From Methanosarcinales archaeon (GTDB lineage Archaea > Halobacteriota > Methanosarcinia > Methanosarcinales > Methanogasteraceae), in contig DAOVGO010000092.1 of NCBI GenBank assembly GCA_030672345.1, forward strand, positions 1 through 11,961: DNA of 11,961 nt, written 5' to 3'. The notes below the pieces were generated by a model. It was given only the letters and a program-made list of their open reading frames with translations, did no database searches and was not told the DNA's origin. The position numbers and the translations under genes are program-made. Shown here one piece after another: positions 6,240 through 11,961 of the stretch (position 1 is the first letter of the stretch; each line of letters opens with the position of its first letter).

Positions 6240-8446
6240 GCCACGAATAGCACCGTTCCATCGTACTCGCCACCAGCCCATTCAGGAACCTCAAGCGATG
6301 CAGCGACATCCTCTGCGTGTTCGAAGTCGGTGATGTCAGCAGGTATCGCTTCAGAGAATCCGTCCACGGAACCGCCGTTCAGCCTGAGCGCCCCATCGTA
6401 GAAGCCGCTCTCATTTGCCCCGATCTCCGCTGTCACAACGACATCACGGGTGCCAGTGTTTACGATCCTGATCTGCAATGCATCCGAACTCAAGCCCGCT
6501 CCAACCATTCCGAAGTCAAGGGCAGTTGTCCCAACCGTGATTGAGATCGCCGGAATAACCTCTGTAGAAAGTTCGGTTGTGCTCGTATCACCAGCAGGCG
6601 CACCCTCCCGGAGCACGCACTCGTCCACGACCTCGCCCGAGTTGCTTATCGCCTTTAGGGAGACCTTGCCTCCATCGACGCTGATCATGCAGTAGTGTTT
6701 GGACGGATAGAAGGATTCGACGTCACCGGACCATGGTGTATCCTGCTGCGCATAAAACGGCGCACCAGCCCCGCCAGTAATGATCTGCCAGACCGGGTTT
6801 GTGAAATTCGGATTCGTTAATCCGTCGAGGTACACAGGCGTCTCGGAATCGACGCTCATCCTGTTGTAGTTGTGCTCGTCGCCAAATAATACTGCCACGA
6901 CCTTGCCATTCTGGCTGATCGCCTCCCAGAGTTCATCCCTGCGCTCGATCACATGCAACCGATCAAGCGGGTTTCCATAGTAATCCTTGTTTTCAGAGGA
7001 ATCTCCTCCATTATACCACTGTGCATCATGCAGATGCCCTCCGTTCGGGAATGCTGGCTCGTGCGCGAACATGAAGATGTGTTCGATCGTAGAATCGCTC
7101 TTCGCATCATCAAGTACGTCCCCAATCCACACAAGCTGGTTATCCATCACATAGCCCTCGAGGTTGCCTCCGAAGTCCTCAGGGTGGCTGCACCACCAGT
7201 AGTTCGTGTTGAATGCGATGACTCGTGTATTCCCGTAGTCAAAGTAGTAGACGTTCTCCTCGTAACTCGGAGCGGTTGTGTTTTCAGAATCCGGGGAATC
7301 ACCAGCCGGATTCACAAACTCCTCTGCAAAGATCGTCTCAGCACTCTTATTACCACTACCGTCCTGCTTATCAAACTCGATGCCATAACTGCTTCCATCA
7401 TCATAGACGTCCACCAGAGACTCGTGGTTGCCCATAACCTCGTAGATCGGGATATAGCATCCGACCTGCTCTGTGGCATCCTTCCATGCCTCAAGCTGCA
7501 TGCGATAGTCGTCCATGCTTGTTGTGTAGCCATTGACGAGATCTCCGCTGAAAACGACGAAGTCTGCACCGCTCTGGTATGCATCGATTGAGAATCTGCT
7601 CAGCTTGTGGTAGTTGACACCAGCAAAGCTCCTCTCGCCGCCACCAACGCCAGCTCTTGAGTCTGACATTATCGCAAACTCAAACTTCGGGCTTGCCGGT
7701 TCGGTTGTGAAGCGGTATGTCTTGATGTCACCCGCACCATCGACGAGCACATCATACTCATATTCCGTACCCGCAGAGAGTCCGGTGATTGCTATCTCGT
7801 GGCTGGTACCAGACGCCCCATCGGTGTATGATCCACTGTTGATCTCAACTGCTGCGGCGGTGGGCACATCGGTCTTCCATGAGACAACCGCACTGTCCGT
7901 TGTCACAAGATCCACAAAAGGACCTTCGATTATGCACGGTACAAGATTGTAATCCCCATCGACCCTGAACCTGTCGTCATAAAATACTGATGACGCCTCT
8001 TCCGGGTTGTAGAGTTCGATTCTGTAGCAGATTACGCCCCCATCCTCGCCAAAGTTGCAGATGTCGTAACGCGCACCCTCAAACTTCCCGATGTTGATTG
8101 CGACGATGTGGGATGTGTTCCCAGTCGCACCCGCCAGGTCTTCTGTAGTCGATCTTCGATACTGCGGCACTTTTATCTCCTGCTCTGGCACGTAAAGCCC
8201 GTAGTATACCATCGCTCCCGGTGTTGCAAGCAACGTATCGAACTGTAGCGTTGCTTCCTTCGCACCGGCGTCGACCGTCACATCGACATCGCCCACCAGA
8301 AGATAATCAGGCGTAGCGTCCTTCTGCGGCAGTGCCGGGTACATGGGATCATGTCCCAGATTTCCGGCTTGAGCGAATACTGGCGATATGAGTATTGCTA
8401 TCGCCAGAACTGCGATCAAGCCATTTTTCATGTCTGTTCTGTTCAT
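6227..8446 (-). CDS. Secreted calcineurin-like metallophosphatase (purple acid phosphatase-like) with flanking beta domains
   Basis: This is a 739-residue exported phosphoesterase, probably releasing phosphate from organic esters outside the cell. It has a signal peptide (about 4-27, ending PVFAQA), an N-terminal beta region, a fibronectin III-like domain (171-249, WKTDVPTAAAVEI...TYRFTTEP) as in purple acid phosphatases, a catalytic domain (about 255-605), and a C-terminal Ig-like domain (631-739). Metal-site motifs in order are SDSR (261-264), GDLVNG (301-306), GNHE (339-342), FAHEP (460-464) and GDEHNYNR (522-529). Two differ from the textbook DxH and GHxH forms: the first site has D-S-R and the last has GDEH. 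I chose the ATG at 8446 because GAGGA sits 9 nt upstream; the ATG at 8455 touches that site. A strong promoter lies at 8552-8621. There is no C-terminal anchor, so it may be released or held by its two downstream partners. The stop is TAG. Confidence 0.88.
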   Translation of the reverse strand: MNRTDMKNGLIAVLAIAILISPVFAQAGNLGHDPMYPALPQKDATPDYLLVGDVDVTVDAGAKEATLQFDTLLATPGAMVYYGLYVPEQEIKVPQYRRSTTEDLAGATGNTSHIVAINIGKFEGARYDICNFGEDGGVICYRIELYNPEEASSVFYDDRFRVDGDYNLVPCIIEGPFVDLVTTDSAVVSWKTDVPTAAAVEINSGSYTDGASGTSHEIAITGLSAGTEYEYDVLVDGAGDIKTYRFTTEPASPKFEFAIMSDSRAGVGGGERSFAGVNYHKLSRFSIDAYQSGADFVVFSGDLVNGYTTSMDDYRMQLEAWKDATEQVGCYIPIYEVMGNHESLVDVYDDGSSYGIEFDKQDGSGNKSAETIFAEEFVNPAGDSPDSENTTAPSYEENVYYFDYGNTRVIAFNTNYWWCSHPEDFGGNLEGYVMDNQLVWIGDVLDDAKSDSTIEHIFMFAHEPAFPNGGHLHDAQWYNGGDSSENKDYYGNPLDRLHVIERRDELWEAISQNGKVVAVLFGDEHNYNRMSVDSETPVYLDGLTNPNFTNPVWQIITGGAGAPFYAQQDTPWSGDVESFYPSKHYCMISVDGGKVSLKAISNSGEVVDECVLREGAPAGDTSTTELSTEVIPAISITVGTTALDFGMVGAGLSSDALQIRIVNTGTRDVVVTAEIGANESGFYDGALRLNGGSVDGFSEAIPADITDFEHAEDVAASLEVPEWAGGEYDGTVLFVAEGI

Positions 8447-8551
8447 AGTTGTCATTCCTCACTGGTTTATGCTGGTGATCGATCGCCGGATCAGGAGTTT
8501 GCAACATAGGAGGGCATCTCGATCACCATGACACTCGCGTGTGAGGATATG

Positions 8552-8621
8552 CTATATAAAATTTGCACAAATGATGTATTTAGAGGTGATTTACCTATAG
8601 TTGGCACCAGAATCTATATAG
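8552..8621 (-). promoter_or_regulatory. Phosphatase operon promoter with candidate phosphate-starvation boxes (copy B)
   Basis: This aligns without gaps to the pstS promoter (54 of 70 identical). On the minus strand it has CTATATAG (8614-8621), ACTATAGGTAA (8591-8601), a TATA-like CTAAATAC (8576-8583), and TTGTGCAA (8563-8570). By analogy transcription would begin near 8554, about 100 nt before the phosphatase start. A second AT-rich candidate, TTTATATAG (8552-8560), could serve as an alternative TATA box. The copy is less palindromic than that of pstS: the TATAGT dyad is broken on one side. It abuts the end of the upstream 44-aa gene. Confidence 0.7.
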
Positions 8622-8624
8622 TTA

Positions 8625-8759
8625 TCAAGCAATCTCCAGCAGCCACTTCCACAAGGGGCTGAACACGATCCATAAACTTGTCAATACCAATGAGAATTTG
8701 GTTGGAATGTTTTCGTTGGCAATGAAGAGTAATGCCCCCAACAGGCACCAACCACTCAC
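8625..8759 (-). CDS. Very small two-helix membrane protein (44 aa)
   Basis: I do not recognise this gene. It begins with GTG at 8759, overlapping the upstream TGA as GTGA, and encodes 44 residues beginning MSGWCLLGALLFIANENI and ending SPLWKWLLEIA before TGA. Two hydrophobic stretches (about 4-14 and 23-42) flank a short polar loop. The overlap and the hydrophobic make-up are what suggest it is real; the other two frames here are polar and look random. Translation would depend on coupling to the 58-aa gene, as no clear ribosome site is visible. The gene ends 3 nt before the CTATATAG element of the phosphatase promoter. The alternative is chance hydrophobicity in a leader region. Confidence 0.45.
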   Translation of the reverse strand: MSGWCLLGALLFIANENIPTKFSLVLTSLWIVFSPLWKWLLEIA

Positions 8760-8932
8760 GCCCGCACCCGGCTTCTGTACACCACATACACAGCCAGAAG
8801 GTACGCAAATAGTGCAACAAAGACAAACGGCATGACCGAATCGAAAATCCGGGATGGCGCATACCAGCAGGACGTGCAGAACGTATACAGCGACAGTATC
8901 GTTGCAACCAGCATACTGAAGATCGTTTTCAT
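8756..8932 (-). CDS. Small two-helix membrane protein (58 aa)
   Basis: Function unknown. The 58 residues (MKTIFSMLVATILSLYTF... to VYRSRVRA) form two hydrophobic helices, about 4-20 and 34-51. Two Cys (residues 19 and 22, in FCTSCW) lie at the end of the first helix, and the tail is basic. The start ATG at 8932 has GGGAG about 9 nt upstream. A promoter-like element (8957-8989) places a start site about 25 nt before the gene. It overlaps the following 44-aa gene by 4 nt. Its position between the phoU cluster and the phosphatase operon, behind an element shared with both Pho-type promoters, suggests a role in phosphate uptake or its sensing, perhaps as a small transporter subunit or regulator; this is inference only. 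Confidence 0.6.
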   Translation of the reverse strand: MKTIFSMLVATILSLYTFCTSCWYAPSRIFDSVMPFVFVALFAYLLAVYVVYRSRVRA

Positions 8933-8956
8933 GGTTTAAACTCCCGCTCTGATTCT

Positions 8957-8989
8957 TGATAAACCTTGCACAAATAATCTATATAGAAG
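8957..8989 (-). promoter_or_regulatory. Short version of the shared promoter before the small-gene pair (copy C)
   Basis: This contains AATCTATATAG (8976-8986), the same 11-mer seen in copies A and B, only 2 nt from TTGCACAA (8966-8973), the other shared block. Read leftwards, CTATATAG would be the TATA box and transcription would begin near 8957. The stop codon of the upstream membrane protein gene (8979-8981) lies inside the TATA element. Unlike A and B there is no recognisable TACCTATAGT block. Confidence 0.55.
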
Positions 8990-9425
8990 ATCGTATCTGC
9001 CTGAGAATCTCGTACCCAAAGACTGCGATCGTGACCACAACAGAGATCAGCGAGAGCGCAAGCACCGCATTTGAGTAGTGTACGTTCAGGACATACCATG
9101 ACAGCCCGCCAAGAACATGCGTGATACTCATCAGCAGGATGATGTAGACGCCGATGTGATATATCCCTGAATCCATAAGATATTTCAGCACGATATAGCC
9201 GGCAGCATAGTAAAAGAAGACCGTAAACACGAGATATGGGATTACGATGTTGTGTTCGATCGCATAAACAAGAGTCGGGCTGTATTCATACTTAAGAATC
9301 CTCTCGATGCTACCCGCAAGATAGAATGTGAGCGCATAATCGATGACAACCGCAGCAGAGAGAACGAGCGGAATCGCCCTATAGTTGCGATAGATCGATT
9401 GCAAGTTCTGCGATATTTGCTGCAT
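8979..9425 (-). CDS. Four-helix integral membrane protein (DUF5658-like)
   Basis: This is a 148-residue membrane protein of unknown function. Four hydrophobic helices are visible at about residues 17-39, 60-85, 91-116 and 120-142. The segment VIDYALTFYLAGS followed by YSPTLVYAIEHN resembles the conserved 'D..LT...' and charged loop of DUF5658 proteins, though I cannot confirm the family. The start at 9425 (MQQISQNLQ) follows GGGGATT and lies inside the end of the AbrB-PhoU gene, giving a 47-nt overlap in another frame. A longer reading back to 9692 would run through conserved PhoU coding sequence, so it is not used. The overlap suggests coupled translation with the regulator, and possibly a shared role at the membrane. 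The stop is TAG, inside the TATA element of the next promoter. Confidence 0.7.
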   Translation of the reverse strand: MQQISQNLQSIYRNYRAIPLVLSAAVVIDYALTFYLAGSIERILKYEYSPTLVYAIEHNIVIPYLVFTVFFYYAAGYIVLKYLMDSGIYHIGVYIILLMSITHVLGGLSWYVLNVHYSNAVLALSLISVVVTIAVFGYEILRQIRSSI

Positions 9426-10365
9426 AATCCCCGATCCGACTGAGACTGTCAAAGACGATTTCCGGCGAGGAAATGGCTGTGGTGGCAGCCATCGACTTTG
9501 ATAACCGTTCCTTTGCCATATCATTTCCGGCCAGAACCTCATTCGCGAGAGACACGTCCGATTTCCTGAGTGATTCGATGCTGCTTGAAACGAGATTCTG
9601 CGAAACCTTAACAGATTCCCTGATGCTGAGTGCCGCATCCGGAGCACCAGTGTGGCTAAACGTATCAGCGATCTTGACCGCATGATCACCAATCCGCTCG
9701 AGGTTTCCTGCTGCCAACCGATAATAGAACGACTCGATGAGGCTCAGTTCATCAATTTTTAATATCCTGCCCAGGTTCAACCGATTGATGAACTGCTTTG
9801 AGACCAGCAGATACATCTGATCGACCTCATCATCCCTCGAAATGACTTCTCTTAAGTATTCGCCGTCTTCCGTCCTCAAATAATTGATAACGCCATCGAG
9901 CATCAGAACTACAAGCGATGATACCCGTTTAAGTCCGGTTCCTATCGTAAATTCCCCGGTAGCAAGGAGATCCTGGATCACGATCCTTGTATCGATCTCT
10001 TCGACCACCTCAACCCCGATCAAATTCTGGCATGTGTTCTTTACCGTCTTTTTCACCTCTTTTGGGATATGGTTCGCATGAATCTCGATAGACTGGTATC
10101 CCATCACATACGCGCCTATGACGTCCCGCGTGATCGCATCCATGCTCTTAACGGCTCTGCCATCGACGCTTGCGTTATCGAGTTTCAATCGTTTCATACG
10201 AGGATCCGGCTCGTGTGCGGGCGGTATGATCACCAGTGATCCATCACCCTGATATGAGACCTTGACCAGCGATCCGGCAACCAGTCCTGAATCGATAGCC
10301 CATTTCTTTGGCAGTGTGACGATGTATGTCGACTTTCCAGTCACCTGCACCTTTCTTGTCTCCAT
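9379..10365 (-). CDS. AbrB-PhoU fusion phosphate regulator
   Basis: This is a 328-residue archaeal regulator joining a SpoVT/AbrB-type DNA-binding domain to PhoU. Residues 1-47 are the AbrB fold (METRKVQVTGKSTYIVTLPKKW, then GSLVKVSYQGDGSLVIIPP). The rest is two PhoU helical repeats, each with a metal-binding signature: NLERIGDHAVKIAD (about 218-231) and LSRIGDYAANIAEL (about 309-322). The family is known in methanogens as a phosphate uptake regulator; because it can bind DNA itself, it is a candidate for the protein acting on the shared boxes at 3235-3307 and 8552-8621 (inference). The start at 10365 lies 8 nt after the phoU stop, and GAGGT overlapping that stop serves as ribosome site. The last 47 nt overlap the next gene. 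The stop is TAG. Confidence 0.93.
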   Translation of the reverse strand: METRKVQVTGKSTYIVTLPKKWAIDSGLVAGSLVKVSYQGDGSLVIIPPAHEPDPRMKRLKLDNASVDGRAVKSMDAITRDVIGAYVMGYQSIEIHANHIPKEVKKTVKNTCQNLIGVEVVEEIDTRIVIQDLLATGEFTIGTGLKRVSSLVVLMLDGVINYLRTEDGEYLREVISRDDEVDQMYLLVSKQFINRLNLGRILKIDELSLIESFYYRLAAGNLERIGDHAVKIADTFSHTGAPDAALSIRESVKVSQNLVSSSIESLRKSDVSLANEVLAGNDMAKERLSKSMAATTAISSPEIVFDSLSRIGDYAANIAELAIDLSQL

Positions 10366-10373
10366 AACAAACC

Positions 10374-11030
10374 TCAGTTCAACTTCACCCTGTCACCTGT
10401 TGCCATGTACACCACGCTTTCGCAGATATTGCTGGCATGATCCCCGATCTGCTCAAGATACTGTGCCACAGACGTCAGATGTGCTGCGTTCTCGATCTTT
10501 CCTGGATTCTCAACCATAAATGTAATCAACACCCGCCTGAGCTGGTCAAACAACGCATCGATCTCATCATCACGCTTCGAGATCTCGTAAGCCAAATCGG
10601 AGTTCGACTCACCAAATGCAAGCAGTGCGTCGTCCAGCATCTCGCATGTTATATGCGCCATTATGGGAATGTTGATCAGAGGCTTGATGTGTTTCTCATC
10701 GTTGGTCGCGATTGCAATCCTTGCAATATCCACAGCAAGGTCACTTATCCGCTCGATATCGAGATTGACTTTGATCAGAGCCTCGATCATTCGCAGATCC
10801 CAAGCCACTGGCTGCTTCAGTGCTGGAAGCCGCATGCAGAGGGTCTCAATCTCTGCAGAAAGATCGTTAATCCTTGCATCGCCTTTTATTACAGCCTCTG
10901 CCTGTTCAATATCATGATCCTGCAGTGCCTTAATCGAGCCTTTGATCGCTGCATTTGCCAGTTCGCCGAGTTTCATAACCCTCTGCTGTACCACTGCAAC
11001 TTCCTTATGGTATTGTTCTCGAACCATCAT
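10374..11030 (-). CDS. phoU: Phosphate signalling protein PhoU
   Basis: This is a 218-residue cytoplasmic protein of two three-helix bundles, the usual PhoU length. It couples the state of the Pst transporter to phosphate control and limits uptake. The two signature motifs are NLDIERISDLAVDIARIA (about 91-108) and YLEQIGDHASNICESVVYMATG (about 189-210, given here in shortened form as LEQIGDHASNICE). The frame is open upstream to 11123, but AAGGAGG at 11034-11040 fixes the start at the double ATG (11030 or 11027); the extra residues would come from pstB sequence. The gene begins 16 nt after the pstB stop and ends 8 nt before the AbrB-PhoU gene. The stop is TGA. Identification is firm. Confidence 0.94.
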   Translation of the reverse strand: MMVREQYHKEVAVVQQRVMKLGELANAAIKGSIKALQDHDIEQAEAVIKGDARINDLSAEIETLCMRLPALKQPVAWDLRMIEALIKVNLDIERISDLAVDIARIAIATNDEKHIKPLINIPIMAHITCEMLDDALLAFGESNSDLAYEISKRDDEIDALFDQLRRVLITFMVENPGKIENAAHLTSVAQYLEQIGDHASNICESVVYMATGDRVKLN

Positions 11031-11046
11031 ATCCCTCCTTAGTTCC

Positions 11047-11810
11047 TTATCCAAATCTGCCTGTGATGTAATCCTCTGTACTCTTCTTCTCCGGATTTTC
11101 AAAGATCTGCTTCGTCTTTCCAAGCTCGATCATCTCGCCGAGCAGGAAGAACGCCGTGTAATCAGATACTCTCGCAGCCTGCTCTCATGTTGTGTGTCAC
11201 GATGACGATCGTGTAGTCGCGTTTTAACTCGCCGATCAGGTCCTCGATTCTGGCAGTCGATATCGGATCAAGCGCGCTGCACGGCTCATCAAAGAGTATC
11301 ACGTCAGGCTTTACTGCAAGCGTTCGTGCGATGCAGAGCAGCTAGCTGCTGCCCGCCACTCAGATCGAGTGCGGATCTGTCCAGAATACCGCTCACCTCG
11401 TCCCAGAGCGCAGCAGCCCTGATGCTCGCCTCGACTGTGCCGTCCAGTTCATCTCCACCACATATGCCGTGAATGCGAGGACCATAAGCGATGTTCTCAT
11501 AGATCGACATCGGAAAGGGGTTTGGCTTCTGAAAGACCATCCCGATGCTCTTACGCAGCGCTACCACGTCCACATCACGGTCGTAGATGTTCCTGCCGCC
11601 AAAGAGCAGTTCGCCAGTGACACGACAGTTCTTTATCAGGTCGTTCATCCGGTTGATACACCTGATGAATGTGGATTTGCCGCATCCGGACGGACCGATC
11701 ATAGCGGTGACCTTATTCTCTGGTATCGCAATCGTTACGTTCTTTAATGCCTGCATCTCACCATACCAGAGGTTTAAGTCACGGCTTTCGATTTTGATAT
11801 CCTCGTTCAT
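11047..11810 (-). pseudogene. pstB: Phosphate ABC transporter ATPase PstB, broken by two apparent +1 frameshifts
   Basis: This encodes the ATPase that powers PstSCA. Residues 1-155 read normally from the ATG at 11810: Walker A GPSGCGKST (39-47), Q-loop FQKPNPFP (93-100) and signature LSGGQQ (150-155). Then CTAGCTG (11339-11345) stands where six bases are expected, shifting the frame. In the next frame the protein resumes: LCIARTLAVKPDVILFDEP (Walker B), then SALDPIST and IVTHNM. A second extra base near 11185 shifts it again, after which EQAARVSDYTAFFLLGE continues to the TAA at 11047 (ending TEDYITGRFG). With both extra bases removed the protein is 253 aa, normal for PstB. As given, translation stops at 11304 without Walker B. 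The first site lies in a 14-bp perfect palindrome (11337-11350). These may be sequencing errors rather than true decay. The start lies 11 nt after the upstream metallophosphoesterase. Confidence 0.85.
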
Positions 11811-11821
11811 CTATTCCGAAA

Positions 11822-11961
11822 TCAAGCGACCAGTTCCTGCTCTCCTGTTGGAAGCACCCTGTAAATCCACAAAAGCTCGTCGTCAATCTCGATTAAGTTG
11901 TAGCACTGGGTCGTCCTCGCCTTGATCTTGTTTGAACATGCTGTTCCAGCATTTACCACAA
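11822..11961 (-). CDS. C-terminal fragment of a metallophosphoesterase (cut by window edge)
   Basis: Only the last 45 residues are in the window, ending in TGA at 11822-11824. They begin VVNAGTACSNKIKARTTQCYN and continue LIEIDDELLWIYRVLPTGEQ. The pattern 'VNAGT...(R)..YNLIEI' is the usual end of intracellular calcineurin-like phosphoesterases of the cyclic-nucleotide phosphodiesterase type. The catalytic residues lie outside the window, so the assignment rests on this tail alone. The gene stops 11 nt before pstB and is probably co-transcribed with it, which would put a phosphoesterase at the head of the pstB-phoU cluster. The pstB start has no separate promoter between them. Confidence 0.6.
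   Translation of the reverse strand, partial: VVNAGTACSNKIKARTTQCYNLIEIDDELLWIYRVLPTGEQELVA

Noticed and set aside
6953..7591. 212-codon plus-strand frame opposite the phosphatase
   Set aside because: It is a shadow of a clear metallophosphatase gene; the opposite strand carries catalytic motifs in order.
9376..9387. CCTATAGTTG resembling part of the shared promoter box
   Set aside because: It is inside the end of the AbrB-PhoU gene with no gene start suitably placed and no partner blocks; a chance match.
10437..11042. 201-codon plus-strand frame opposite phoU
   Set aside because: It lies wholly antisense to phoU, whose two signature motifs and ribosome site are clear.
1..11961. CRISPR arrays, tRNA or rRNA genes, transposases
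   Set aside because: None seen: no regularly spaced repeats, no cloverleaf or rRNA motifs recognised, and no transposase-like frame.

Overview
The window looks like a piece of a euryarchaeal genome, most likely from a methanogen or anaerobic methanotroph of the Methanosarcinales or a related lineage. The evidence is an AbrB-PhoU fusion regulator, a PstS with an archaeal pilin-type N-terminus, TATA-box promoters, strong AAGGAGG ribosome sites, and secreted proteins with Ig-like folds and many N-glycosylation sequons. The lineage is inferred, not proven. Every supported gene is on the minus strand, so transcription runs from right to left.

From the right edge the layout is as follows. (1) The last 45 codons of a metallophosphoesterase, then pstB (apparently broken by two +1 frameshifts), phoU, an AbrB-PhoU fusion gene and a four-helix membrane protein, all tightly packed or overlapping. 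(2) A short promoter and two very small membrane-protein genes (58 and 44 codons) overlapping by 4 nt. (3) A well-formed promoter driving a secreted metallophosphatase of 739 aa, a 167-aa membrane-anchored Ig-like protein and a 675-aa cell-surface protein; a hairpin with a T-tract overlaps the phosphatase stop codon, and the last two genes overlap as ATGA. (4) About 350 nt without a convincing gene. (5) A second promoter nearly identical to that of (3), driving pstS, then a hairpin/T-run attenuator, pstC (with one in-frame amber codon), a 156-nt spacer carrying a dispersed repeat, and pstA.

Together this is a phosphate-acquisition locus. The secreted phosphatase and its surface partners would release phosphate from organic esters outside the cell; PstS captures it, PstC/PstA form the channel and PstB drives it; PhoU and AbrB-PhoU would report transport state. 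The pst operon is split: pstB-phoU lies about 8 kb upstream of pstSCA, with the phosphatase module between them.

The most interesting signal is regulatory. The pstS promoter and the phosphatase promoter align without gaps at 54 of 70 positions, and a shorter version lies before the small-gene pair. They share the 11-mer AATCTATATAG, a TACCTATAGT block and a near-palindromic TTGYACAA block. This is a good candidate for an archaeal phosphate-starvation box. Disruptions in pstC and pstB could be real decay or sequence errors and need checking before any biological reading.
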